A DNA stretch of 64,000 nt. Origin: Kryptolebias marmoratus. Its lineage: Eukaryota > Chordata > Actinopteri > Cyprinodontiformes > Rivulidae. Shown in pieces: positions 12,355-24,524 of this stretch. A program made the translations under genes and the position numbers. Below the pieces are notes generated by a model that saw only the letters and a list, made by a program, of their open reading frames with translations, was not told where the DNA came from and ran no database searches. Within the stretch, counting starts at the first letter, position 1; each line of letters starts with the position of its first letter. The DNA lies in assembly GCF_001649575.2 (NCBI RefSeq), contig NC_051434.1:24270694-24334693 (forward strand), in the 5' to 3' direction.

Positions 12355-12547
12355 CAATGGTGTCCAATCCTGGTCCTCAAGGACTGCTATTGTACAGGTT
12401 TCAGATGTGTCTCTGCTTTGACACACCTGATTTGATTGAATGAGTGATTAACAGGCTTCTGCAGACCTTGAAGATTTACTGAAGAGCAGGGAAACAACTA
12501 AAACATGCAGGATAGTGGCCCTTGAGGACCAGGATTGGACACTACTG
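12355..12547. mobile_element. hAT-type MITE, 193 bp
   Basis: The ends are inverted: CAATGGTGTCCAATCCTGG on the left and CCAGGATTGGACACTACTG on the right, with 'TCCTCAAGGA' and 'CCTTGAGGACC' extending them. The flanking octamers ACTTAAGG and ACCTAAGA match at 6 of 8, a decayed 8-bp target duplication. It interrupts LINE-A sequence. It has no coding capacity. Confidence 0.8.
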
Positions 12548-12874
12548 ACCTAAGACAATGACTGGGCCCCAATTTTGAGGGATTGAGAAAGAGAAAAGTG
12601 AAAACACAAAAATAAATATGGACCATACAGGATGCTCCAAATGGCATCACTTTTTTTTGGTCATAATATATAATTTCCACCTGAAAGGCAGGAATGAAGG
12701 AAAATGAATTTGGCTGCAGGCTACCTAACAGTAGCTTCACATCCAGCCAGGCTCTGCAGCTACAGAATAAATTAACTACCTGCTTCATTGCAGAAGTCTC
12801 CAAAGTGCAAAGGGGTCCATGGAACTGTGCACTGTGCAAGTCCACTCGCATTATTCATACTTATTCATACACCA

Positions 12875-13152
12875 GCTCAGTGGCCTAGTGGTAGAGTGTC
12901 CGCCCTGAAAGTGGGAGGTTGTGGGTTCAATCCCTGGCTGGGTCATACCAAAGACTGTAAAAATGGGACCCATTGCCACCCTGCTTGACACTCAGCATTA
13001 AGGGTTGGATTTGAGGGGGGCTTAGCTCACCAAATGATTCCCGAGCGCGGCACCGCTGCTGCTCACCGCTCCCTCAGGGGATGGGTCAAATGCGGAGAAC
13101 AAATTTCGCACACTCAGGTGTGTGACTATCAGTGGATCTTTCCTTTCCTTTC
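12875..13152 (+). mobile_element. tRNA-derived SINE
   Basis: The head carries an RNA polymerase III A box (tggcctagtgg, 12881-12891) and B box (ggttcaatcc, 12924-12933) at tRNA-like spacing. The body contains the 'aaatgattcccgagcgcgg' and 'aggggatgggtcaaatgcgg' stretches I recognise from a widespread fish SINE. It ends in a TTTCC-rich tail. The head cannot fold as a functional tRNA because the body replaces the 3' half. Confidence 0.8.
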
Positions 13153-13154
13153 CA

Positions 13155-15970
13155 ACAAAGTCTTCAAGGTGATATATGGCTCTCTGGGATGGGGGCAACA
13201 CAGGCTGTGCAGCCCATTTTTAAGACAGACAGCATCTTTTCTGTCCTGATTAAAAGCAGAATATTTCATGGTTAACTCAAACAGCATGGGCGTCACCTTC
13301 AAGAGCAGCTCAATTTTACCATCCAGCAGTCTTTTTCCCCAGCAGAAATGATGCTAGACACATCTTTATGTAATCAAGACTGACAACATTTGTACTAACA
13401 CATACAAAAATTCAGAGAGATGAGTTCTGATTAGCACACAGTGCTTAGTAACTGAATATGTTACAGCAGTGCTGGAACCTGTCTGCATGGGCGCACATGT
13501 CAAAGGTCAACCAAGACTGGACCAGGAGGAATGGGATCTCTTGGATTATGCAGTACATCCAACATTAGTATGAAAATAGTAACTTTCATCAGCAATAAAA
13601 TCTCTGAGAACCATCTGGGAGGTCGGAAGGTCTTCAGCCCATAAAGCTAACTCAATACTTTGCTCCAGGTGAACACTTTAAGATGCAATGTTCATTGACA
13701 AACAGGAGAGAGAAGGGGACATAAAACTGAGAAAAAGTCTGGTGGTAGAGATGTAAAAACTTTTTCAACCCGTAGGCTAGATTCTCCTAAGGAGCTAAAG
13801 TGGATTTTTTAGAAGAGTTAGAGCCTCCTAATCTCTTTTGTCGCTGCAGAACTTCTGAGGAGACAATGACTATTTCAGGAAGATAATGGACCGATTTTCC
13901 ATATTAAATTCAATAAAGCTATTTCATGGTTTAATTATTTTAGACCCTTAATACAGAAAAATGAGCCAACATCAATGCTGGCAAAACCTCAAAGAGCACA
14001 GACACACAGGAGACGATGTTCTCTTAAACTCAGCAGTGTGTGCTCATGAAACAGTAAGTTAGATTTGAAATAAGCAGATGTGTCATTGATTCTTTAATCT
14101 CATACTTGTGAAACACAGCAAAGCTTTTTAGATCCTTCCTTCAGCAGGATGAGAATGAATGTTGCTGCACAGAATTCCACACTGTTACAAATACAAATCC
14201 CAAGGATGTGAAGATGTGAACTTGCAAGCATTTCCTCAATCTCTTAGTACAGTCTTTTGCAAATACTGCATCTCAGCAGTGATTAGCATGTGGCACTAGG
14301 CAGTCGTCTTGGAGAAATACCAAGCCCCAAGTCCGCAAGGAATGAATGGATACGATCTCCAGTAATCCCAGATCATCCGGGCCCTGATTGGGTAAGAGCT
14401 AGCCGAGTCTCTGAGCATTGCCCATCTCGTTTAGTTACCCAGACACATTAATGCCAGTCATGCATGGGAAACAATCAGTGCCCATGGACATAATCCTCAC
14501 CCGAAGCTGTGCAAATAACTCAGCCAAGCTCGGAGGGGGGTTATGACGGCAAAGTCACACACTGAATGCGAGGGATCCAGTTTTCATGAATCTTTGCATT
14601 GAGATTTGCAACAGAAAACTATTGAAAATGACTCAATAGACATCACAGCAATAAAGCATTTTGAAATTATCCATTTATAATCCAAACAGCTATATGAATG
14701 CTGTGTTTCTGTGTACCAGTGTGAGTGTGGGCGGGTAGGGTACATCTATATTGCTTGGATAGCTGAATGTTTCTGGGTGCCTGTACCTTTTCCTCCTCTG
14801 TCAGCACTCTGGTTTGACAGAGAGCTGTAAGTGAAAGGACAGGGCAATATTACTGGCTGTTTGTTTGGCACATTTACCCCTGTCGCTCTGTCACTCCGGC
14901 TCAGCGTCAGGGCCTCTAACTGAGATGCTCTGACGGCTCTTCTGTCACATCGGCAGTGCAGCGGGAAGGCTGACTGATGGCCTGGACACCAGAGAGGTGT
15001 AGGCTGGCGAGCTGGAAGCTACAAAGCACAAAAACAAGTGTGTCTGTCTTTGTGTGTATTAGAAAGCACAGAGAGGAAGGAAAAATGCACATCTGTGGTA
15101 AGGTGTTACTATTGTAAATGCGCATGCATGGAAGGGAGGAAGAAAGAGATGCCTTCAGCCATTCCTGTTTGCCTGCTTGTGCAGCTCGTAGTTCAAAGGC
15201 TTCATGCTGTTTGGATTGTGTTGGAGTTTCAGACTTTTCCCCAGAAAGACAGAAAGAAGAAAATAAAAACTACTTCTATCCAACTTGGTCTTAGTGGTGG
15301 GTGCTCATCCACATTTGTGCCTCTAGACAATTAGCAACAACACACTTCTAATGAGCAGCCGATCCTTGGGGAAAGCCAGTGGCACAGAGCTTCATGCGGG
15401 ATGCAGCATTTGTGAAAAAAAGAGGAAGCTGTTTCCTAAAATTAGGATTTAAAATTCTTTGAAAAACTCTCTGAAAATGCCTAACCATGATTTACCCAAA
15501 ATAAAATAAATATATACACACACACACACACATCTAAACGAAGTGTGGGCATCAAGGCCAGTGAGTCTGTTAGACTGACCAAATATACTATTAGCATGCA
15601 GAACATGAAGGCATGGCACTTAAAATATGATTTATTGCAGTCCAAGCAGTTATTTGTGATATTGAGCTCACTGACATTGCGATGACAATGAATTTTTAAC
15701 ATGTTGTGTAGGATAAATTCAAACAAAAAATTGAAATGGGTTTATTTAAAACAATGTTTGCAGATGACAAGAGCTGTTAACTGTTATAAACCCAATCTAA
15801 ACACTGTCTGACGCTGTACACATTCCAAGTAAACTAAGTGTAATAATTTATGAGATGTTGGGGCCAAAGGTCCATTTGGCTTGGCATGGACTGAATACTG
15901 GTTGTGAAGTAAAACATCAAAACCACAAAGTTTTTTACAGCATACCATTTCTATGATTTAAATATGCTTT
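13155..15970. other. Low-copy stretch without transposon landmarks
   Basis: I see no gene. The sub-region 14270-14580 stands out for balanced composition and lack of simple repeats and is treated as a possible conserved non-coding element. A (CA)n tract lies near 15517. Confidence 0.4.
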
Positions 15971-15974
15971 AGTA

Positions 15975-16895
15975 AGACACCACAGAGGGATTTTTCTCGC
16001 CTTCTGGTCAAATAAAGTGCCTCTCCTACCTGCAGTCATTCAATTGTGAACGGTAGCCGAAGGGGAATTCCCCAAAACTTTTATGATCATTAAAACAGAT
16101 AGTATAGTCGGTTGTACATTTTATCCAAGGGATAAACCAGTCAGACATGGCTTGTCTACTAGAGGAGCAACACCCATCTCTCCTTTCAAGCGAACGCTGT
16201 TTTGAAAGAACTGTTTGCAACAAGCTACAAGAGTTATTATGTTAGTAGGTGAAATATATAAAGCCTACTGCAGGCTCACTTAGGAGGCTAATAAGCAGCT
16301 AATAAATTAACAAACATCAACTTACCCACAAAGAGCAGAGCAGCAGAGATGTAAAATTGTTCAATAGACATTATTTTAGGATTATAAGTAACCAAACAGC
16401 CCATTGAGTCTGGTGTTTTAGCTGACACTGTATTTAAATTCACTTAATTTTTTTAAATTTATTATCATGTAATTAAAGAAATACTTAGCCTTGATCTTTA
16501 GGACAATTATAAATAAAAATCAAATCACATTGGTTTAAAATTTGTTTTGAGTGTAGGAAAAAGCTGACAGTGACTCAACATCTTCACTTATGTTGTCTCA
16601 GTCTCTGTATTTACATCTGTGCATTAAAATTAAAACAACTATAAATAAATATTTTATTTAATATTAATAAATATACCTATACAATAATCATTATTAAGCA
16701 GTATATGGTATCATTTAGGCAGCAAAAGTAATAGTAACAGCATTTTCGTTAAAAACAAATAAATTATGTGATACATTTTAAAATTTTTCCTTAATATTAC
16801 AATATTGTAAAATCTAGGTATGTTTGCTCAAGATTTTCAAACTGTCAAAATCTCTTACAGGTCCATGCCTGTAATTCCTCCCTGAACTCACCGCC
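15975..16895. repeat. R3 dispersed repeat, copy 1
   Basis: It aligns in order with 46.05-47.61 kb. Shared landmarks include a run around 'ggggaattccccaaaac', 'cagtcagacatggcttgtc', 'tagaggagcaacacc', 'tttaggcagcaaaagtaata' and, at the end, 'tgctcaagattttcaaac' with 'ccatgcct'. This copy lacks the insertion that interrupts the other. The minus frame over 16026-16223 has 65 codons; the equivalent frame in the other copy is broken, so I do not call a gene. Confidence 0.65.
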
Positions 16896-16899
16896 GTCA

Positions 16900-17285
16900 C
16901 TACAAGAGCATGATCTCAAAAATCTGCCTCAAAGTGTACTTTTAGTTTTACTTTTTACTTTACCTTATTGTACTCATGCAACATCAATCTGAGGGAAGAT
17001 CTTGTTTATTTTAGCTAAATGTTTATCTGAATTGAAGAGAAAACAGTTTTTTTTGTTCAGATGATACAGATCAGTGGATTGCCAGGTTTTAGAGGTGAGT
17101 CTTATACTCACTCAGTGTCACACTGTTTTGTATTTTGCCATGTCTGTATTTTAAACTTGTATTTGCGTGAATCAAATCGTGAAGATAATAAGTAATGTTA
17201 AGAAGAAGAATGTTAAAAAGTTAAGTCCTGTGAATCTTATTGTGTATGTATTATGTTAAAGTGTAGGAAAATGAAAAAGAACTAC
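16900..17285. other. No recognisable feature
   Basis: AT-rich sequence between R3 and the Harbinger fragment. It may include untranslated ends of either, but I cannot show it. Confidence 0.4.
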
Positions 17286-17289
17286 AACT

Positions 17290-17605
17290 TTAATATGGTG
17301 TATGCTGTGTTGTTGTAGCGTAACCATCTTGTGGTTTGTGTGGCTTCTGTTTTTCCATGTGGCGTTGCTGAAGTGTATCTGTGGTTTTCGTTAGCATCTT
17401 GTTGCCTCGGTTCTTCCATGAACTTGTGGTTCTGTCAGCACCTAGCAGCAGTCTCACCCACCACCTTCTGGATCTTCTTTTAGCTGCTCTCTGTTTCTTT
17501 ACTCTGACAGATTTCAGTCTGACAATTTGTCTCCTGTTTTCTTCCTCTTCAAGTAAAGTCCAAACCAAACCCACAGTAGCAGCTTCTACATGAGTCTCTT
17601 CCATG
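17290..17605 (-). pseudogene. PIF/Harbinger transposase N-terminal fragment
   Basis: The minus frame begins near 17610 and runs about 106 codons. Its first half matches the N-terminal region of fish HARBI1-like transposases: a short acidic start, 'VWTLLEEEENRR', then a basic stretch ending 'AKRRSRRWWVR'. In the family this leads into the nuclease domain with DDE residues. Here similarity stops after about residue 55 and the frame closes without any catalytic motif, so only the N-terminus remains. I saw no inverted terminal repeats. The family normally has a Myb-like partner gene; I did not find one. Confidence 0.6.
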
Positions 17606-18700
17606 TTCATGTTTGGGGAATGAATGACAAGTAGAAAATGTTGGCCTTATGTGAACGTCATGGAACCACACAGTATGCAACTGGAACCAAAACGTGTGGA
17701 GACATTGTTGGTACTCTTACAATGCCAACTATATTTTAACACAGCAATGTGTACGCAGCAGCCAACACATGACATTGTGAACAGTGTTGTATTTATGCGT
17801 TATATCTGCCAGGAACCAATATGCAGAGAATGAGACATAAAGAGGTGATGTGGTGATGTATTGTTCATTCCAATATTGAAATCTATATATTGTAGGAACA
17901 CAAAAGTGAGATGAGGATATTGATTTAGAATTTTTAGTTTTTATTTGCTGTTACCACTGATCATAACTCAACGTGTTAGAAATAGAATCATATCTGTTCA
18001 ACAACATTTCCTGTGAATAACCACATGTTCGTAAAGCAGCTTGCATCTCCCCATTTTCCATCAGAGTTTCACAATGTATACCCATCCAATTTACATTCAA
18101 ATCTGAAACTAATATATTAAAAGCTTCACCTAAAGTCACTGCCTAACTGGGTTAAAGATTAAAAAAAAAGAAGAAAATGACGAGTGTATCAGAGGTAACC
18201 GTACAAGGCCCTGTGATAAATGCTGTAATAAAATGCTGCTTTGTCACTGTCATTTTCTGGCATGAAAACAGGAGATTTTAGCTTTTGTGGAACAAGCTCA
18301 TTCATCCATCAGTGAGCTGAAAAGGCCAGTACTTGAGGGAGTGAAGGGAGGATTGTTCCTTTGCTGGTTAATTCTGCAAGCTTGAAGTCTCTGTGCCATA
18401 TGAGTAACTGTTGAGCCACTGATGGGAAATAAAAATGCCTTCATCTCTTTGCACTTCTCACAGCATGCTACCTGGATGGAACATTTGGTGTCATTTACTT
18501 TGACTAAATTAAACAGTAAATGAAACCCAGAATTAGGCTCCAGCATCATAAAGATTGTTCCTCCATTCATTAACCATACCTGCTTCATCCTGTCATAGGA
18601 CTGAAACTAAAACCAGCCGGTGATTCATTCAGAAGCTTTCTGAGAGGCAACAGTGGAAACCGCTACATCAACCACATCAGGGACGTTCAAGGTTTAACCA
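17606..18700. other. Unassigned sequence beside the Harbinger fragment
   Basis: Part may be the 5' non-coding region of the Harbinger element. A 62-codon minus frame at 17951-18139 has a protein-like composition but matches nothing I recognise. Confidence 0.35.
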
Positions 18701-18704
18701 GAGT

Positions 18705-18745
18705 CTTTCTGGCTAGGTGGCTGCTCCAGTTTCCTCCCACAATCT
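18705..18745 (+). mobile_element. LINE 3'-tail scrap (L2-like)
   Basis: The stretch 'ctccagtttcctcccacaa' is the core of a fish LINE 3' region also present at 21.2, 21.9 and 29.9 kb. Only about 40 bases remain. Confidence 0.4.
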
Positions 18746-18899
18746 GTCACCGGGCAGGTGAAGCTGCATCTTTGTGGATTTACTTTTGCCACAGACGGAG
18801 TTAAATCTGTCATATTCTTATATGATGGGAAAAGTGTAGATTAGGTCAAAAGAACATCGGCTAGAGTTCTAGATGACATTTTTCCACTTTAACTAGTTA

Positions 18900-19150
18900 T
18901 GTTGTACTTGTTTCTTTCTTATTACGGAAGGCAAAGCAGTGTGACTGAATTGCTGCAAGTGAAGGATTTTTCACCAGTTTGCTGCAGATTTATCCAATAT
19001 TCCTTCTGCTTTAATCTGCAAATCCTTTTCTGACACTTTAAATGCCCAAGTTCACTTTTAAATATAAAATGAACTAAAATAAAATTGTGAGGAAAATTAG
19101 TTGTTTAGACTAATCAAATTATAAATATTTAATAAAATAAAATAGTTGAA
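18900..19150 (+). repeat. R1 dispersed repeat, right-hand part
   Basis: It shares 'gcaaagcagtgtgactgaat', 'ctgcaagtgaaggattttt' and 'agtttgctgcagatttat' with the right-hand portions of R1 at 44.76 and 55.2 kb. The AGCTTTTA block is absent. Confidence 0.45.
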
Positions 19151-20562
19151 AGTTCCAGATAGCTAACAAATATCTTTGTTAGCTTTTTTTTTTCAACTTC
19201 AGACAGCCTTTTATCATAATTTTCATCATAAGGTCATATTGTTTTTCACTACATCTGTCAGTGGTCATCAGGCTAAGACTGATCCATTATCCAGTAAGCT
19301 AATAGTAGTCAGGTCTCACACATATAATCAACCTAACACTCTGTGTCTGAATTTGAACAGAGTAACTTAAGAGTTGTAAATTGTGAAATGTAAATGTTTT
19401 TTTTGTTTTTTTGGTGGCTGCAGTATGCCCTGCACATAGACAAATAGGTACAGACAATCATTCAAGAAGACAAAAGAACTTAAACCCTGAGGATACCTGG
19501 CAGACAGTGTTCGGTGTCTACTTTCATTCTGGGAAAAAACAACCTGAGGACTTGAGAGGTAAGGCACTCTGGAGACTCAGTCTTCAAGTAGACAGATTGC
19601 TTCTACAAATACAGGCATTCCCCTGTGAAGAAGCCACATCCTTAGAGGAGAACCCTTCTATAAAAATATTGAGTCAAATTTACCAAAAACACAGGGAGGA
19701 AGAAGGAGAGAGGGAGCAATATCCACCCTCATAAAGTTGAATAAACTCACAGTGCTGGAGTTGAAACAGCCTACTTTTTTAAACAACACGTTTTTCCAAA
19801 CCCTGAAGGATACCTATAATTAGAGCCTATTGCCTATAAATGATTGAGAAAGTGAGTAATTTGCAAGAGGGACAACGCATCAAGTATCAGACAGCTTTTG
19901 GTGTGACCTCCATTAGCAGACGTTCTGATCAACAGTTTGCTAATCAAGTATCAATGAATAGCGGCTAGTAGCTTCTTAAAAGATTTGGGGGCAGAAAAGC
20001 TTCCGCTGGGGACAAAATACCACCAATTTACTCATTTTTTACTTGCCTCTTAAAGTGAAGTCTATGATCTATCAGAGCAGGGTTGTAATTATCATTCATT
20101 TCAACTAGAATCTAAAAACTTGGCAATCAGCAGTACAAAACAGGACATTTTATAGCCACATATTATATACTGGGGTTCTCTTATTCAACTTTTTGCAATC
20201 AGATCCACTTGTGATTACTAGCTGCAGTAATCAAGTCCATTCCACTGTGATCAGCAGTGAGGTTTGGAAAAAGAAAGAAAAAACAGGTGGTCATGTTGTT
20301 GGATATGAACTGGCAGAAAATCATCCACAGACCCAGCGATACCGAACAAAAGCAGTTAAATTATTAGCTGTCAGAACGTGGGCTAGTGGAACTGCTGAGA
20401 TGGACTATAGAGCCTGAAAGCATTCATGCCGAGATGTGAACATCTGCTAGGCAGGTTATACATTTACCAAAAATCCTGTTTGAAATTAAAGGTCTAGCAT
20501 TCCTTCCTGCTGTCTTTCATACCAAAGTTTTAAACCATGGTTTCCAAAGTTGGGGTCAGTTC
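19151..20562. other. No recognisable feature
   Basis: There is a plus frame of 107 codons near 19411-19734 with no domain pattern. I see no repeat landmark. Confidence 0.45.
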
Positions 20563-21021
20563 TGTCATGATGTGGAGTGACGAAAGCGAACCCAGAGCGC
20601 TGACTCATATTAAACAAACAATAATTTATTAAATAAAGAAACACAAAACAAAAGCTGACGTGGCAGCAAACAAAATAAAGAACAAACTAAAACTAACCTA
20701 AACGGAGACGGGGACAAGCAGGACGGAAAAACAACAACCAGGAACAAACGGCAAGACAAGAGGCAAAACAACAACAATGGACCAGCGGAGTATAGACAGA
20801 AATGACCGGGTTTTAAAGTGCTGAGGATAATCAGGTAAGTGGAGACAGGTGACATGATTAGCAGGCTTTGACAGGTGTAAGTGGGCGTGGCAGGAATGCA
20901 GAGAGAGAAATAGACTGAGGAGGAATGAGAAAGTGAAAAACAAGAAAACAGAAACTAAACACAAACCAATAAACTAAAACAGAAATAAAACAAAACACAG
21001 GAAAAAACCCAAATCACCACA
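20563..21021 (-). mobile_element. Solo LTR with perfect 5-bp target duplication, copy 1
   Basis: Read on minus, the 459-bp element begins TGTGGTGATTT and ends ATCATGACA, the TG...CA pattern of LTRs. It is flanked on both sides by AGTTC (20558-20562 and 21022-21026), an exact 5-bp target duplication. A poly(A) signal AATAAA lies on minus at 20630-20625. No internal retroelement genes flank it, so recombination between two LTRs probably removed the body. A related solo LTR sits at 41.2 kb. Confidence 0.85.
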
Positions 21022-21204
21022 AGTTCCACTCTTTGGGTCTTAAAACATCAGGTTTGGGCTCCTGAGATGATCTCTACAGATCAAATAAATAAAAAAATAC
21101 TACTACTAGTAGCACTCAGACTATATGTTGTAAATGACTTTCAACTACTACTATACCATTAGCACAAAATATGTTAATTTGACAAAGTTATAGCTTAATA
21201 GCAT

Positions 21205-21335
21205 GTTTTTGATATGTGGGGAGAAACTAGAGTACCCAGGGAAAACCCATGCACTCAGGGAAAATATGTAAACAGAAAGGCTGCCTTCTTGCTGTGAGGC
21301 CACAGCTCTAACGGTTGCATCGCCATGATGCACCT
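21205..21335 (-). mobile_element. LINE 3'-region fragment (L2-like), antisense
   Basis: On plus it reads 'ggagaaactagagtaccc', then 'gaaaacccatgcactcaggg', then 'ccttcttgctgtgaggcc', the reverse complement of the 'gtactccagtttcctcc' family. It is truncated. Confidence 0.55.
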
Positions 21336-21748
21336 AAAAAACCTTAAGCTTGTTATTATAATCTCTATTGTTACATGTGAAGGAAACATCATCTTTATGT
21401 GGGGAAAATTTCTAATTTGGAACAGAAATTGAGAGCATAAATACTATCTGAAAATCCCTTTGACACTTTTTGAACGTTATTCTGTGCTGTGCCATAAAAA
21501 AGCACCATGGCGAATGAAAAACAACTTGGTCAATTACTGTCACCTCATGTTAGCAGTAAATTCCTACAGGGTGCTGGTGAAAAAATAATATTGGCACTCA
21601 ATTTTTAAGACAATAATTAAATTTGTATGTGTTCATGACTATTTGAAAATGTTTGTCCAAGTCTTATCCAGACAGAGATGAAGATGAGTGCAGAGAAATA
21701 CAGAGCACCACATCCTAAAATCAACTGTAAGCATCCCATCATGAAAAC

Positions 21749-22204
21749 TAGAGATGCACCAGTCAGTACTAGTTGCTGGTATCAGTCCAATGCCATGTGC
21801 ATGTTCTCATACTTAAACTAAAAGTATTCTGATGCCACATTCATTTCTGCCCATGCATGAATGCGTTTTTTTTTCTCCAGGTACTCCAGTTTCCTCCCAC
21901 AGACCAAAAACATGCAGGTTACTTTAACTGATAACTCTACATTGTCATGAGGTGTGAATGGTTGTCTGTCTCTACGTCCCTGTGATCGAGGTGTACCCCA
22001 CCTCTTGTACAATGACCACTGGAAATAGGCATCAGCTCACTTCAACCCTGTTGAAAATAGTGGGTAAAGAAAATTAATGGATGGATATTTTGTATTCTGT
22101 TCATTTTATTTTTTAACAGAAATTGGCTTTGGAAAAATCATTACTGGCAGGTCAGAGCTGTAAAATCAGCATCAGCTTACAAAACCGTTATAGGTGCACC
22201 TCTA
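21749..22204. mobile_element. hAT-type MITE with nested LINE tail
   Basis: The left end TAGAGATGCACC and right end GGTGCACCTCTA are inverted copies with one mismatch, a common fish hAT terminus. Flanking octamers ATGAAAAC and CTGTAAAC agree at 6 of 8. The middle (about 21872-22087) is a foreign LINE 3' fragment, so the MITE was already in place when the LINE inserted. Confidence 0.7.
21872..22087 (+). mobile_element. LINE 3'-region fragment (L2-like), nested
   Basis: It contains 'gtactccagtttcctcccac', 'aaaaacatgcaggtta', 'gtgtgaatggttgtctgtct', 'gaggtgtaccccacctc' and ends with an ATGGATGGATA tail, the usual order in this fish LINE 3' end. Confidence 0.7.
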
Positions 22205-23435
22205 CTGTAAACCTTGAAAAAGTTCATTTTTTACTTTTGGTGATTGTATTTGTGCTCTAGAAACATAATTCTCCCCTCACTAATTTGTAAAATGTTGTCC
22301 AAAATGATAAGGGGACAAATAAAACTCAATGAAATTACAGATAATTGAGTTGGTAGGAAACGTCTGTGAGTGGTAAACATTTTTAATAAAAAGAATCAGC
22401 AGAACTGATAGTTGTGAAGTGTCACTTTTCACTGCAGCCCCTTTATTTGGAGGTTAAAGGGCAAGTCTACCTATCATCCATCAGTCTGAAGTTGTCAATT
22501 CCTGTCATGGTGGAGCCAAGGTCAGACTGCACCTTCCTGGAACTTCAGAACAGACTTTCAGAGTTTGTTCATTCATCATTGTGACCTTGGAGCAGAGCAG
22601 CAGACAGCCTCATGTTCCTCCATCAAACAGCTCCAGAACGGATCCAGATCCACTGTCACAACTGGGTATTAGTGCACTGTGCTGCTTGGAGAACAACACT
22701 GTGGGAGGATGCCCCAGAAAAGTTCCAGGTACTGCTGACGTACAGCACCAGCACACAAGTCTCACAGCAGATTTTACACAGTGTCCCCAGGGCATTTCAA
22801 AGTCTTCAAAGACGGCACAGATAGCAGAGGGTCAAGAGAAAAAATATATATTGTACTCCTTTTTCCGTTTTGTATGAAAAGATAGTAGGGGTGGATACTT
22901 CCCACAAGGGGAATTAAGTACTGCCAATTCTCAAGTATCTGTGAACTGATTTGACTTTGCATCAAGTGCAGCTCAAGGAAGAAGAGAAGTCAGACATAAT
23001 TCCCGCTCTATCTCGACAAACAAGCACTTCTTACCAGGATGTAATGGTCTCTAAAATAGGCCCTGTGCTGCTGTGCACATTAATGAGAAGCTTCGCTGTG
23101 GTGCATGTTCTCTCGCTGTGTGTGTACGCATGTGTGTTTGTTTCAGAGCACAAAATCCCAGAAATGGAGCTCTGCCACAGGAGCCATGCAGCTGCAGACA
23201 GGGACTCTGCTGTGTTCAAACTGAGGACAACAAACTCTCTATCCTTCATTCAGTCCCTGAGTCGCTCTATATTTCCTCTTCCTTCCCAACTTCCTTCTTT
23301 GCTCACGTTTTCGCTCATCGATTCCACAAATTTACACTTTTTATCGCCCACCACCAAAAGGCAAAGGCAAACAGCTGTTTCTGCCTGGGTCTGTGTGTGC
23401 ATGTGAGGGTTTGTGTTTGTGTGGCTGGCTGTTTC
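22205..23435. other. No recognisable feature
   Basis: Low-copy sequence. Overlapping frames on both strands around 22.6-23.4 kb show no conserved pattern, and the TG-rich bits near 23.1 and 23.4 kb explain some of them. Confidence 0.45.
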
Positions 23436-23439
23436 CAAA

Positions 23440-24080
23440 GTATCTCATGAACCTCTTTGAATTTGACTGAAACTTTCAGAAAGCAATCACTGGATGTATA
23501 TCCATAAATTATTCAGGTTTGAAGTCAACCCAAACACAGAAATGGCTATAGCTTAGTCAATGTTCCAGTTATTACTTCTATTCAGCCACTAGAATCAGTC
23601 AATTTTGTGTGGTAGTAGCTGAGAGTCAGTCACTACACATACCCCAAGTTCTACTCATTGCACAAGATTTTTGCTCAAAACCTTAAAAGATAACTGTCGG
23701 AACCAACCCTTTTAATCTGTTAGCAAAAAATCTTATGAACCCCTGAATGATTTTGTCGAAACTCTCAGAAAATATTTATTAAATGCACATCTATAACTGA
23801 TTAACCTTTGGAGCCAATCCATTTCAAGATGGCTACAACAGCTAATTAACATTAGCTTACACAAAAAATGGCTCTAACCGAGTCATCTGATGTAGTAGTA
23901 GCTAAGTGTCATTCACAACTTATATTCTAAGCATGACATCTCATGACAGCATTTTGTTTTTTTTCTTTACCATAACAACTAATTTCTCAACATAAAATGA
24001 AATTAGTCTCAAACTTTGGAATGAAAGCTGGCAGGCAATAAAAATGTCTTCAAGAAATGCTGGGCTTTTCATTTTTTATT
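23440..24080 (+). repeat. R2 dispersed repeat, copy d (two units)
   Basis: Two consecutive R2 units. The first runs to about 23690, the second starts near 23725 ('tcttatgaacccctgaatga') and continues through 'ttcaagatggctacaacagc', 'gtagtagtagctaagtgtca' and 'ggcaggcaataaaaatg' to 'aagaaatgctgggctt'. Confidence 0.65.
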
Positions 24081-24099
24081 TGACGTAATTGATCTTTTT

Positions 24100-24520
24100 T
24101 ATCCCATTAGCCCATATAGTTAAGTCCTTTCTGCAGCAATCATCCCCATGTTTCGGCGTGCCATGAAATCTGATAATGACAGTGTATGGTTTTGCTTCTC
24201 TGCTTTCATTTTCTCTTTGAATAACATGCTGCTTTGCGGGTGTGGAGGAGGTTTAAATCCTCCAGCACATCCCCAGCAGCACCTCTGCAGCAACCCACTG
24301 AGCCGGAATAAATCCAAGGAGCCTTCAGACTTGCTTGTGAATAGGCCCACACCCCTGAAACCAAGACCAGAACAAACCCCCCCTGCCCCCATCAATCCGA
24401 GAGCAATGAACCCAAAAGGCCTTCCTCTGGGAGGTTTAGCTTCCCTCCCTCCCGTGATCATCTCTCCCTGCCTTCACAAAGAATGGTCTGAGCAGCTTAA
24501 TCAACTAGAAAAATAAAAAA
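24100..24520. other. Candidate conserved non-coding block
   Basis: Balanced, repeat-free sequence with open frames on both strands (122 codons plus, 113 minus). The Pro-rich composition of both suggests a compositional effect, not coding. No splice context is evident. Confidence 0.3.
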
Positions 24521-24524
24521 AACA

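Noticed and set aside
12881..12933. A tRNA gene at the A/B box pair
   Set aside because: The boxes are followed by a SINE body, not the 3' half of a tRNA, and no acceptor stem closes.
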